A stretch of 64,000 nt of DNA from Tilletia caries (lineage: Eukaryota; Basidiomycota; Exobasidiomycetes; Tilletiales; Tilletiaceae), in assembly GCA_032718865.1 (NCBI GenBank), contig JALUTQ010000004.1:496001-560000 (forward strand), read 5' to 3'. Both the position numbers and the translations under genes were made by a program. This document shows, piece after piece, positions 1 to 10,527 of the stretch (the first letter of the stretch is position 1; every line of letters starts with the position of its first letter). The notes beneath the pieces are model-generated. The model was given only the letters and a program-made list of their open reading frames with translations, did not search any database and was not told where the DNA came from.

Positions 1-73
1 TGGCGGCGGTGGCGGCGGTGGCGGTGGTGGACGCGGAGGACGCGGGCGCGGACGTGGTCGTGGCGGCGACTGA
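1..73 (+). CDS. C-terminal tail of an RGG-box protein (5' partial)
   Basis: Reading from base 2, 23 codons give an unbroken run of Gly followed by alternating Gly-Arg and a final Asp, then TGA at 71-73. Arg-Gly-rich tails of this kind end RNA-binding proteins such as Sm D1, Sm D3, Lsm4, fibrillarin or Gar1. The visible piece is too short to choose between them. The rest of the gene lies upstream of the window. It converges on VID21, whose stop is at 440. Confidence 0.55.
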   Translation, partial: GGGGGGGGGGRGGRGRGRGRGGD

Positions 74-439
74 GCTGGCGATCGACCCTGGATCTCGCCC
101 CGGACGCGAACGCGGACGACAATTTGCAGGACCTTCGCCTCATCTTCGATCACATCGGCCCTTCGTCGTCCTTTCTTCGTTGGAGGACAGACTGGAGCGC
201 GTCGCATGTCACATACGGCCTACGGCATCACATCGTATCCTTGGACTTCTTCGCAACGTCTGGACATGCAAAGCAGGATTTTTTTCTCACCTTCATTTTT
301 TACTGTTCCCCATCACCCAACTCAATCCTGTCGGAAAGCAAAGGCAACAGCAATAGCAATAATCAATCGGTATTTCTCAACGACGCTGTCATCGACGGTG
401 ACATTTGATTCTTCGCAGGAGCGTAGGTGTAACAGAGAA
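74..439. other. Convergent 3' intergenic region
   Basis: This 366-bp stretch lies between the stop of the RGG-box gene (+) and the stop of VID21 (-). It should hold both 3' untranslated regions. Short open frames exist on the + strand but have no recognisable domain. I see no repeat or RNA gene. Confidence 0.5.
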
Positions 440-1116
440 CTACTGCGGTTGAGAATGCGGAGGTTGTTGCTGTTGTTGTTGTTGCTGTTGTCCACCCTGT
501 GGTGGCTGCTGTTGCGGTCCTCCGCGAGCCTGCAATGCCGCCTGCTGTTGCTGCTGTTGTGCCTGGCGATACAGCTGAAATGCGAGCGAGTTGATCTGAC
601 GAAGCGAAACGTGGAAAAGATGATTAGCCAAGAAATTCTTACAGGTCACCGGTTACGTAGGAGGAGGTGGTATTCACCTGTTCCTGACTCAGCTTCTGAT
701 TCGCCAGGCTGATCGCCAACTGCTGCTGGAGCTGTTGCAGATGAAGCGGCAAGCCCGCCGAAGATGGACCAGCTTGACCCTGCCCAGGCTGAGATTGCTG
801 TTGTTGCTGTTGTTGTTGCGGAGGTGGCTGCTGTTGTTGAGCCTGTCCATTGGAAGACGGCCCAGCAGTCATCATCGCCGACCGTTGCTGGCCATATGCC
901 GCTTGATTACCCTGCGGAACAGGAGCTGACGGGCCTGATTGAGGAATCGGCATGCTCTGTGGGGGACGCTGATTGGACTGAGCCGCTGCCATCTGTGCCA
1001 TCTGGCCCAGGCCGATACCAGGCTGGCCCGCTACTCGCGCTTGCTGTTGCTGTTGTTGCTGTTGTTGCTGTTGCTGCTGTTGCTGTTGTTGCTGTTGCTG
1101 CTGGTGTTGTTGCTGC

Positions 1117-1151
<35 letters not shown>

Positions 1152-4100
1152 AGCTTGTTGCTGCTGAGACGGCTGGTGACCCTGCCCGGGCATACCAAGT
1201 CGGTTCATGGCCAGATTTTGCTGCTGCTGCTGCTGTTGCTGTTGTTGTTGTTGCTGTTGCTGTTGCTGTTGCTGCTGTTGCGCTGCCATCTGGTTCGAAA
1301 GCTGTGGGTTTCCCGGCCGAGCTCCGCCGTAGTTCACTTGCTGTTGCATCTGATGAGGCGCATTTACTTGTGGCATACCAGGTCGAGGAAGCATGCCCGA
1401 CTGAGCTTGGACCGAGCCCATATTGGGAGGTGGCATCGAAGCGCGTTGTTGCGCCGCCGCCACCGCCGCCTGGTTCTGTGCGTCCATCTGAAGTGAAGCC
1501 TGGGCTTGGGCTTGTGCCTGAGCCTGCTGGGCCTGTGCTTGGGCTTGCGCTTGAGCCTGGGCATGCTGCTGCTGCTGCATTATCTCCTGCTGATAAGCAA
1601 AGTACTGCCTGCGAGCAATCATGTCGCGTTCAATCTTGATGTTGCTCAACTGCTGCGGCGTTGGGACAGGACCAGACTTGATGGGCGTGTGCGAGTCATG
1701 CGAGGAAAAGTTGATCTTGCGATTCGAAGCGTTGGCAGCGGTACCGTTCGCAGTCTGCTTGGCCTGTTCCCGCCGCTTCTGACCTTTCCGGATGACATCG
1801 ACCAGATTGGCGTGACGAAAGCTCTTGCGCGACCCTTCGTGGCTTTCTCGCAATTTCTTGGCTATCTTGGCACGTTTCGCAGCCAGACTGTTCGAAGTCG
1901 CCACAGTGTTGGAAGGGACGTTGGGATTAGCAGTAGAATCATCGACGGATGTGCTGGTGGAGGGACCATCTGGTGTTGGCAGCGGCGGCGGACCTGGTGG
2001 AGGCTTCCCAGTCGAAACAGCCCCATGCACTCGCTTAAAGCGGTCATAGCAATCCCATGCCTCCCGCTTGTCCGTCGGAACCGTCATGAAGGTCGAATTG
2101 AACATGTCAGAGATAAGTTGCCAGTTGTCCTTGTACTGTCGGCCAAGAGCCATCAGCATGCTGTCCTCGTCCGCAGTCCAGTTGTAGTTGGCTGCCCGGC
2201 CATCCGGCTGGGCCGGAGCGACCGGAATTCCGTACCCAGACGCGACGGGCTCCTTTGGTGGCTTTCCCGTCTTCTTGGTGAAAAGAGTCGAATTGGGCGG
2301 CGGCGGATGGAGTAGCATGTTCTCGACAACATCCTGAGTCATGCCCTTGAGCGGATCGGCGTTGTCGGCTGAGATCATCCACTCACTGCCCTCAATCCAC
2401 TCGCCGCGTGTCCGGTTCTTGGCTGGGTTCAGCGTACTAACGAGCAGAGGTTTGGACTCCAATAGCCGGGTAACATGAGTCAGACGGTTGTGGTGGTAGG
2501 ATCCCTCGTCCGCCCGTCGTTCCTGCTTATCTGACGCACTGAGAGGTGCCAACCCACCGAACGTCGGAAGCTCAGGGAAAAGCTTGTCTAGAGTGAGTTC
2601 CGCGTTTTCCAACGTCGATGCCGCCTCATCGTCGCTTTGCCTCAATGTGACAGCGGCCGCATGCGGGTCGACCGAAGTGAGCAGTTCTGAAGGTGTCACA
2701 ACGAAGACGTCGACCCCTTTCGCGAAGATGGGAGCTCGCAGATTTGTGATGAGACTCATGGGCAAGCCGTCGGCGAGGGTCGCATCCTTGTCGGGGGCAC
2801 CTTCTCGCATCCCGTCGGCGTGCGAAGAAGCGGGCTTGACAGGGGAATCCGCGCAGAAAGTGGGGATTGAGAGCATACTCTCATCATCGCCGACATTTTG
2901 TCCAGTGGAAGAATCTTCAGGGCCACCGACGCCACTGGCAGCTTCACCCTGACCATCGTCAAGATCCCCGTCCGCATCCGCATCTTCGCCATCTCCGTCC
3001 GCTTGAGCTGAGGCATCGGCGTCGGTGTCATCACTCGCGTTGCCTTGTACCTGCAAGACCTTTTTGACCTTTTTGACTGCTACACGAGGTTCATCCGCTT
3101 CCATCGTCTCATCCCGTGGCTCGCGTTTTACCTTGCTGTCTGAGACTTTTGAGATGGGTTCTACAGCTTCAACGTCCTCGTCCGCCTCTTTGGTATGTTC
3201 TGACACGGGCAGAAGTGCAGCCGCCGCTTCTGCTTCCTCTGAATCCAAGACGTCCGCATCTGGCGGTCGTTCTTCGTCTGCGAGCTCTGCTGCTTTCCGT
3301 TTCTTGGAGGAGGACGACTTGGAGGTGGAGGTCTTGATACTGCCGTTACTGTTTATCGGTGCCACAGCGGACGGGACGCACATGGCGGCCCGAGCTTGAG
3401 GAGTTGGCGCCCTGTGCCAAGCTCGACATGCATGTGCAAGCTGATATGCCGCAGCCAGCTTCCATCTGCGCTCCTCCCTGAAATCCGTCTGCAGCCACTT
3501 CATCTCTTCGAGCAGATGATCCCAATGTGCCTTACGCACGACGGGACTCTTCTGCTTCCTTGGCTGTCGAAAACTCCACTCGCCCGCCTGCTTGAGTTTT
3601 TCGATCCTTGCCATGGCACGGACGAATTTCTGCTCGGTGTAAGCTGCCCGCCAGTCGCTCGTCAACAGACACTTGTCCGCTTTGGCGACCAAGCCAGCGC
3701 CGGGCGAGGCACGCGCACGGACGTACCACCGCCACAAATCTGTCTGACCTGTTCCTGCAGGGCCTGCCGCTCTGCTGTCGACAAGAGAAACCGGTGACCC
3801 CGCTGTTAGGCTGGCGATGAAAGCCGGCGCTCCTGGGTGGGGTCCGGACATGCCACCATTAGCAGCGACCTGAGCCAAATTGGCCAGACTTTGAGCAGCT
3901 GCAGCCGAACTGGTTGAAGCGGATGCCGCGCTTGGTGAACTGTTTCCGGCAGCTGAGCTGAGGAAGACGGGGAAAAGCGGCTTGCGAGGTCCTCGATGAT
4001 GGATCGCGCCACTGCCTACACCAGTGCCTGTGAAACGACGGAGAGGATCTGGAGGCAAGGGACGTAGTGAGGCTGCATATGTGACGGCGAGAGGGTTGGG

Positions 4101-5119
4101 AGCGAGTTGTTGGAGGGTAGGATGTAGTGGAGGGAGTGCGGAAACAATGGGGGTGTTTGGTCTTCGAGCTGGAGACGGCGGAGGATGCATGTGGGGCATG
4201 TTGTGGTGGATAGGTGGTGGGACAGGCCTGGTAGGAACTGGCGCAACGAGTTTCCTTGGATTAGGTCCTAATGTTTTGGGATTTGGATCGATTCTAACGT
4301 TTTGCCTTGGTTTGGCTAATTGTGATTGGGCTGCATCGGCGAGATCCACGGCCGCATCGACGAGGGCAGACTGGACGCCTTGGCCTGCCTGAGACGCGGC
4401 TGCGGTGGTGATAAAGGATTTCGATCGTGCGGCATCTTGAATTCCTCTCGAAGTCAGCTCTGCAAGGATTCGTTGCTGTAAGACTTCCATTTCAATTGGG
4501 GGCAACGCGCCGGCCTCTCGCCTAAGAAAGAGCAGGGTAAAGGTCAGCTATATGACGGCTGAAGGCACTGAAGTCGGTGAACACTCACCTGAGGACATCC
4601 CTCTCGTCGGCAAATTGCTCAAACTCCTCCGCCTCTTCTGCCGACAGCGCAAAGTCCTCCTCAGGAAGCCTGCCCGGTCCACCAGGATCCTGATCGCGAT
4701 CTTGGCGCTTGACCATGTAGAAGAGCTCTTGCAGCAATTCACGGTGTACTTTGGACAGATCTCTGCAGAGGCAAAGGACCACATCGTCAGTAGGTGTCGT
4801 GTCCAGATCAAGGTGGCCAATAATTTTGGGTGACTCACTTCAGTTGCGATTTACGTGCCTTGCCCAGCTCGCTGTCCTCAAAGTCTTCGAGCTTGACCTT
4901 GCTGCTGGTGGCGACGTCCTCCGGCCGCATCTTCCGGTCTCCGTCCTCGTCTTCGTCCTCGTCTTCACCCTCTCCTTCTGTCTTGGAGTTCTGTTGCTTT
5001 GATGAAGTGGATGCAGTTTTGGCTCCTGCCTTTGACGGAGTCTGCGGCGATGCCTGTTGACCTTTGGCATACGGCCCTCGCGCTCGCGCGCTGGATCTCG
5101 TGCTGCTTGCGGCGGGCAT
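440..5119 (-). CDS. VID21: VID21/EAF1-like scaffold subunit of the NuA4 histone acetyltransferase
   Basis: Exons read 5119-4839, 4762-4589, 4521-657 and 595-440; they join in phase to about 1491 codons. The order is that of the Vid21/Eaf1 (p400/Domino-related) family: a charged, acidic N-terminus, an HSA helix around residues 415-515 (key stretch WDHLLEEMKWLQTDFREERR), a Myb/SANT domain around 929-985 (begins NYNWTADEDSMLMALGRQY), and a very Gln-rich tail. In the family the HSA segment binds actin-related proteins and the protein scaffolds NuA4 in the nucleus. The first three introns have strong GTGAGT donors. The last donor (GTAACC at 656) is weak but is the one that keeps frame, so the extreme C-terminus is less certain. 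It shares an upstream region with SRP54. Confidence 0.85.
1030..1290 (-). repeat. CAG/CAA polyglutamine tracts in VID21
   Basis: Two long runs of CTG/TTG triplets on the + strand (about 1041-1153 and 1218-1281) encode Gln tracts in VID21. The codons mix CAG and CAA. Further Gln/Ala and Gln-rich runs lie at 1500-1580, 780-840 and 455-560. Such tracts are prone to length change between strains. Confidence 0.85.
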
Positions 5120-5640
5120 CCTTTGCTCCTCTCCGCGCGTCTAGAGAGAGTCTCCTTGTCGATCAACAGTCCCGCGGCTGGGGGTCAAGGTGCGCGCTTC
5201 ACTACAGAGGGTGGAAGAAGAGGCGAGTCAGAAGAACAGCATCCACACGCGTCCGCACGCGCATCCATCCATCCATCCACTCTTTCGCAGCGCACACTCA
5301 CACAGCAGAAGACGCGTCACTCCGAGCGCGTCGTCGCGAGTCTGCTAGTGCTTTCTCTAAGTTTATACGCGCCTCTGTTGAGCTGCTCGCCGAGGTCAAG
5401 CTGGATCTCGTCGACGTGGTGAGGGAGAAGAGTCTCAGAAAGGTCTGGCCGAGGTCTCTCCCGTTGCTTTCAGAAGGGTCAGCAACAGCGAAAAGACCTC
5501 GATAGCAGCGTCTTCCAGAGTCTCCAAGCGTGAGGTCTTTGGAGTCTGATGCATGGAGCTGCCCACCACCACCCACTCAGCTCTGAGCTCGAGCTCGCTC
5601 GAGCTCAGAGCTCAACAGCGATAACGAGGTCAACGAAAAA
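5120..5640. promoter_or_regulatory. Divergent promoter region VID21 / SRP54
   Basis: These 521 bp separate the ATGs of VID21 (5119, -) and SRP54 (5641, +), so both promoters and 5' leaders must lie here. It contains a CATC microsatellite (about 5262-5280), two ACGCGT hexamers (5247-5252, 5312-5317) and a perfect inverted repeat close to the SRP54 start (separate entry). No clear TATA box is visible. Confidence 0.6.
5579..5612. repeat. Perfect 15-bp inverted repeat (hairpin) just upstream of SRP54
   Basis: Bases 5579-5593 pair exactly with 5598-5612 around a 4-nt loop (CTCG). The repeat ends 28 bp before the SRP54 ATG, so in the mRNA it would form a GC-rich stem in the 5' leader if transcription starts upstream of it. 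A cruciform or a binding site for a dimeric factor are alternatives. Confidence 0.8.
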
Positions 5641-7795
5641 ATGGTTCTCTCAGATCTCGGGAAGCGCCTGACAGCTGCGCTCAGCGATCTTTCCCGCGCG
5701 CGCACTCTCGACGATGCCACCCTCGATGCCCTCCTCAAGTCCATCTCGACCGCCTTGCTCCAGTCCGATGTGAATGTGAAGCTCGTCGCCCGGCTGCGGG
5801 ACGAGGTTCGCGCGGCCATTCGCGCCCAGCTCCAGGAGGACAAGGCGGCGCAGAACTGGACAGATGTGCAGAAGAAGAACGCGGTCCAGCGCACCATCTT
5901 CGAGCACCTCGTCAAGCTCGTCGACCCATACTCCCACCTGCCCGCCGACCAGGAGCGTCCCCAGCCGTTTACCCCGACCAAGCTGTCCGGGAGCGATAAA
6001 GGTGCCAAGACGAGCGTGATCATGTTTGTCGGTCTGCAGGGTGCGGGAAAAACGACGAGCTGCACCAAGCTTGCGCTCTACTACCACAAGCGCGGCTTCA
6101 AGACGGGCCTCGTCTGCGCTGACACCTTCCGAGCCGGTGCCTTCGACCAGCTCAAGCAAAATGCCGCCAAGGCCAACATCCCATTCTACGGCTCCTACAC
6201 CGAGGCAGATCCAGTCTCCATCGCACGGGCAGGTGTGAACCAATTCAAACAGAACCGATTCGACCTCGTCATTGTGGATACCAGTGGACGGCATAAGCAG
6301 GAGGCGGATCTGTTTGAGGAGATGGTGGAGATCCAGCAGGCGGTCAAGCCTGATCAGACCATCATGGTGCTCGACGCAAGCATGGGCCAGGCTGCGGAGA
6401 GTCAGAGTCGGGCATTCAAGGAGACGGCGGACTTTGGTGCGATCTTTGTGACCAAGTTGGACGGGCATGCTAAGGGCGGTGGTGCCATTTCTGCGTAAGT
6501 TGTTCACCTCCCCTCTTCTCCCTCTGGGCGTGGTATGCTGACAGAAGACCTCTCTGCTTTCATGTAGAGTCGCCGCCACTCGGACACCCATCATCTTCAT
6601 CGGTACAGGCGAACACGCAGCCGATCTCGAGGCTTTCCGACCCGGCCCGTTCATCTCCAAATTGCTGGGAATGGGCGATATGGCGGGCTTTATGGACAAG
6701 ATGCAGGAGGTGTCTCTAAATCAGAACCCAGAACGGCAAAAGGCGATGTTGGACAAGATTGCGGAGGGAGGCACCTTTACCATTCGTGACTGGAAGGAAC
6801 AGGTCGGCAACATCATGGGAATGGGACCCCTCAGCAAGCTGGCTGGCATGATCCCCGGGATGGGCAGCATGCTCGGCGCCATGAATGGTCCCAACGGCGA
6901 GGACGAGACGGGCGGGAAGATGAAGCGGATGGTGTACATCATGGACAGCATGACGGTCAAAGAGCTCGACTCGGACGGGAGTATGTTCTACCGACCTGTG
7001 GCCCGGAGGAAGCGCAAGGAGGGCGAGCTCGTGGTCACCAAGGACAAGGGTAAAGGCCCGGCCAAGGATAAGGGCAAAGCGGTCAGCACTTCGGCCGATG
7101 ACAAGAACAGCCAGGCCAAGAAGAAGCAGCCGGCCAAGGTCCGATTGACCGCTCGGGCACGGGAGATCGCGAAGGGCTCGGGTACATCGGTGCGGGAGGT
7201 GGAGGACTTCCTGGTGCAGTACCGGATGATCAGCGGGATGGTGAAGAAGATGGGCGGCAAGAAAGGATGGCTGGCCCAGATGAACGCCATGAAGGGAGGG
7301 GCGGGCGGCGGGAAAGGCGGGATGCCTGGGCCGGGAATGCTGCCTCCCGGTATGAGTCGGGAACAAGTGATGCAGATGCAAAATTCGCTGCCGCCGGAGA
7401 TCAAGGCTCAATTGAGACAACCAGGCGGTCGCGAAAAACTCCTTCAACAGATACAAAGCGGGAACATCCCTCCCGAGCTGGCCGGTATGCCTGGCATGGG
7501 AGGGATGGGCGGCATGGGCGGCTTCCCAGGGATGGGTGGCGGAGGAGGAGGTATGGGTGGCTTGGGTGGACTGATGGGTGGCTTGCAGAATCTCATGGGC
7601 GGGGGAGGCGGTGGTGGCGGTATGCCAGACATGGCCACGCTGCAAAGGATGATGGGAGGAATGGGGGGCGGGGGAGGCGCGGGCGCGGGCGCGGGCGCGG
7701 GTGGAGGAGGTATGCCGGACATGGCAGCCCTTCAACGAATGATGGCCGGGATGGGCGGCGGAGGAGGAGGAACGCCACCGGGCATGGGTCGATGA
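5641..7795 (+). CDS. SRP54: Signal recognition particle 54-kDa subunit (SRP54, GTPase)
   Basis: Two exons, 5641-6494 and 6568-7795, give about 693 residues. SRP54 binds SRP RNA and signal peptides and delivers ribosomes to the ER receptor in a GTP-dependent way. An N domain is followed by the G domain: P-loop GLQGAGKTT near residue 130, [10 protein letters not shown] near 160, DTSGRHKQE near 213, and [10 protein letters not shown] near 270. The Met-rich M domain follows. The protein is longer than usual for the family (roughly 500-570). The extra length is a Lys-rich insert (about 450-475) and a final part of nearly pure Gly/Met repeats ([11 protein letters not shown]). The 73-nt intron has donor GTAAGT and acceptor TAG. 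The ATG follows an A-rich leader and starts the conserved N domain. Confidence 0.95.
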
Positions 7796-8880
7796 GTTGC
7801 TGCGTCACATATGGACCGAGTTGTGGCGGACTGCGTATCAGCAACATACTCCAGTTGGGAGCTGCGGCCTTTCTCCCATTCTCAGCTGGTCCAGTAAACA
7901 TGACAAGCAACTTTGTTCGATTAGTTACCGTTGCTCGTATGAAGAACGAGTGGAGAAAAATTGGGCTTGTTTGCGGATCTAGAGTAGTGAAGACAAAAGG
8001 GGATAAAGTAAGGGCTTGCTGCTGCCCGTCTTTGGTGATCTGAGTGAGATTAGAAGCGTGAGGAGCGCAAGCCGGGAGAGGATTGGGGGGTGGGGTTTTG
8101 GATTGGGGGGGATGGTGGGGTTCGTCCTCTGGGAATCCAGAATCCGGGGGGGGAGGGGGGGAGGGGGGGAGGGGGAAGAACGATGCAGGTGGGTAGGAAT
8201 CGTGTCGTCCGTGTGGAGTGCTGTACATGTAGGGTCGACAGGTTGGACTGTAGGGAGCGGTGAATCAGCACGAGTGCGAGCATGAAGGAGAACATGGGAA
8301 AGAACGTACCCGGAAGCAGATTGGGCTGTACGTGGACCTGGACCTGAAGTCACTGCCAACTGGTCTTCGATTGCGGAGGAAAAGAAGCAGCAGACGGCTT
8401 CGGCTGGAGGAAGACTGAAAGGAGAAGGCACAGATCGATGGTCAGCAAGTGTGAGGAGACATGGAATAGAGGAAGGGGGAGGAAACTCATCGTGTCAGGC
8501 GTGGCCATCTTCAGGGTGATGGCGCAGTCGTCCGTCCGAGGTCCCGGTCTGGGAGTTGTACGGAAAGAAAGAGAATGCAGAGCAAACTGTTGGTATGATC
8601 TGTAGAGAAAAAGGGAAGGGGAAGAAAACCGTCCGAGTCGTTGTCCGAGGGATCTGCAGAGAGAGGGGATGAAAATCAAGGGAATGAGGTAGAGGTGGGA
8701 TGGAACTGTGGCTGTGAAATCGTTAGTAGGGACGCGAAGGGAGGGAGGGGGCAGTGTGATATGGAGCGGGCTGGCACCAGCGGGGAAGGGCTGATGAAGA
8801 TCAAGGTCGATATGCCTCATACGGTCGCTGGAGGTCGTTGATCTGTCAGTCTGACGAGGAGGAGGGGGAAAGGGGAGGGA
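7796..8880. other. Intergenic region with G-rich tract
   Basis: I find no supported gene between SRP54 and the kinase remnant. A block at about 8084-8176 is strongly G-rich on the + strand, with consecutive runs of 5-8 G separated by single A (8146-8175), a predicted G-quadruplex former. Open frames here are shadows of low-complexity C- or G-rich DNA. Confidence 0.5.
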
Positions 8881-8889
8881 CTCACCTGT

Positions 8890-9760
8890 CGATGACAAAT
8901 GAAGATGTCCCCATCCATTTTGTTCTTTGTTCACACCAAGGTGCCTGATGCCGGCTCGAGATCCCGATGGAGGACTGCGCGGATGGATTCATGCGCAGAA
9001 CCGGGTACTTTTGCCGCTGTGGGCGAATACTGGGTCGGTCCGCGCCGATGACATGGGCAAGAACCGAGCAGTTGTCCAGCTCGGGCAGTGGAGCGCGGGT
9101 TACTCCACGATAATGGCATGCATCGAGAGCGAGCACCATCTGTGTGAGAAAGAACCACACTGTCTGCTCTTGCAGATGAGACCTGTGTAGGAGATATGTG
9201 TCAACTGTGTGTGTGTGAAGGTGTATGATCAGATTCGGGTCTACGTCTTTCAACTCACTCGCTGTCTCGGTAGCACTTGATTACGGAGCCGAGGTCTCCG
9301 CCCTCGCAACACTCCGTCATACCGTAAAGTAACCTGTAAGGCCACGAAAAGAGGAGGGTCAGTCACGGTCCGGTTGATCGAAGTGTCGTCCTCACTCACT
9401 CCTCGTCCTTGTCGACGCAGTGTTCCTCAGGATGTTTTCATGGTCGAGCACTTGCAGCATAGATGGTAGAAGGAAGGGAAAAGATTTGAGAAGGTTTGGC
9501 GGTCTGGGGGGCCTTGTTTTATACCTTCTTCCTCCCTGTCCCCGTCCCTGACGCCTGATCCTGCCCATTCGTTGCGCATCGTTTCGAGGGCACTAGAAAG
9601 GGGAAGAAGACAAGAGAAGAGGGGGAATGAAAAGCGTGGTCAGTGTTGCAGTGCCTGGTTGCGTTGTGTGCCTTCATTGGATGTGAACCCCTTGACGACC
9701 GATTTTCCCACGGTGTTCCACACTGCTGAAGTGCGACGGTGCGACAGTCAACAAAGGGCT
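8890..9760 (-). pseudogene. Decayed NIMA-related (NEK/Fin1/Kin3-like) protein kinase
   Basis: Pieces of a kinase domain appear in order but in different frames. Near 9725 is a relic of the glycine loop (HRGKIGRQGVHIQ). Near 9440 is LDHENIL, then after a frame change EEHCVDKDEE. At 9330-9260 is LLYGMTECCEGGDLGSVIK, typical of NEK kinases. After an intron comes QEQTVWFFLTQMVLALDACH (about 9180-9115). The catalytic loop reads VLHRDLEPA (about 8985-8950), with Lys replaced by Glu and another frame shift just before it. I cannot find DFG or the C-lobe downstream. The glycine loop is broken. Introns alone do not explain the frame changes, so I call it a pseudogene; undetected exons remain possible. 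Confidence 0.6.
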
Positions 9761-9942
9761 GAAGGAGGAACCAAGGCCCGGAACAGCGCCTCTGCTCGAT
9801 AACGCACCGAGCAATGAGCATCGATTCGTGCCGGCCTTCCAGCTGTCACCATGCCCGCCTTCCTGCCTGTCTGAGTGAGAAGGAAAGGTCAGCGGAAGAG
9901 AAGAAGGAAAAAGGCAGGAGAACGGTGAGCAGTCAGCGCAAG

Positions 9943-10124
9943 TTAGAAGTGCTTTGCATTGCAAACCCAAGATGCCAGTACATGTCTTCACAGCACAAGG
10001 GTGGAGAAATGCTCTGGAAAGCCCAAGAGAGGTCAAGAAGCCCGAAGAGGAAAGGAAGTGGCAGTAGTAGGACCGAGTAAGGAATGAATGTGTTGCTTGC
10101 AGTGCGTTGTGTCGATGAAGTACA
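9943..10124 (-). repeat. Dispersed ~180-bp repeat, copy 1
   Basis: Read on the - strand this segment matches 37533-37712 on the + strand almost throughout. Shared stretches include CACAACGCACTGCAAGCAAC and TGTACTGGCATCTTGG; I estimate close to 90% identity with small indels. Similarity stops sharply on both sides. It has no long open frame and no clear terminal inverted repeats, and its family is unknown. Confidence 0.8.
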
Positions 10125-10527
10125 GGGACTGTAGAGATCGGATGATGGTACCGGTGGCGCGTCTCGCCCCTCCTCAGAGGAGGGCGCCTTGGTATCGAAG
10201 GGGGGGAAACCGGAAGAAGAAGGATTAGGGCCTTGCCAGGTGCAATGGCAGTAGGGCGCAAAGTAGCAGTTTGTTTTGCATGTCTATGGATGGTGGCAGA
10301 GAAATCTTGAAGTCGAAGGTAGTACCGAGGGCTGTGACAGTGTAAGTCGAAGTGATTTGAAGGTGTAGGGTATGTCTAGTCGAAGAAGAGTGCGACAGTC
10401 GAAAGTCGAAAAAAGGCCTGGTGGCGACATGGTAGTAGTTGGTAGTCTAGAAGCGGAAGTTGGCAAAAAGTCGAAAAATGCTGGGAAGCCAAGGATCAAT
10501 CTGCGCCTGATCGAAGCGCGTTCGCCT
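10125..10527. other. Intergenic region, nothing recognised
   Basis: This stretch lies between the dispersed repeat and the stop of the large unknown gene. It has one short GC-rich hairpin at about 10172-10195. No gene or RNA is supported. Confidence 0.4.

Noticed and set aside
735..1639. Long + strand frames rich in Leu or Val/Ala opposite VID21
   Set aside because: They are antisense readings of the CAG/CAA polyglutamine region of VID21 (CTG/TTG reads as Leu, TGC/TGT or GCT/GTT in other frames).
5650..6699. 349-codon - strand frame opposite SRP54 exon 1 and intron
   Set aside because: No domain, crosses the SRP54 intron and lies fully antisense to highly conserved GTPase motifs.
6716..7735. 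339-codon - strand frame opposite SRP54 exon 2
   Set aside because: His/Pro/Ala-rich shadow of the Met/Gly repeats; no start context or homology.
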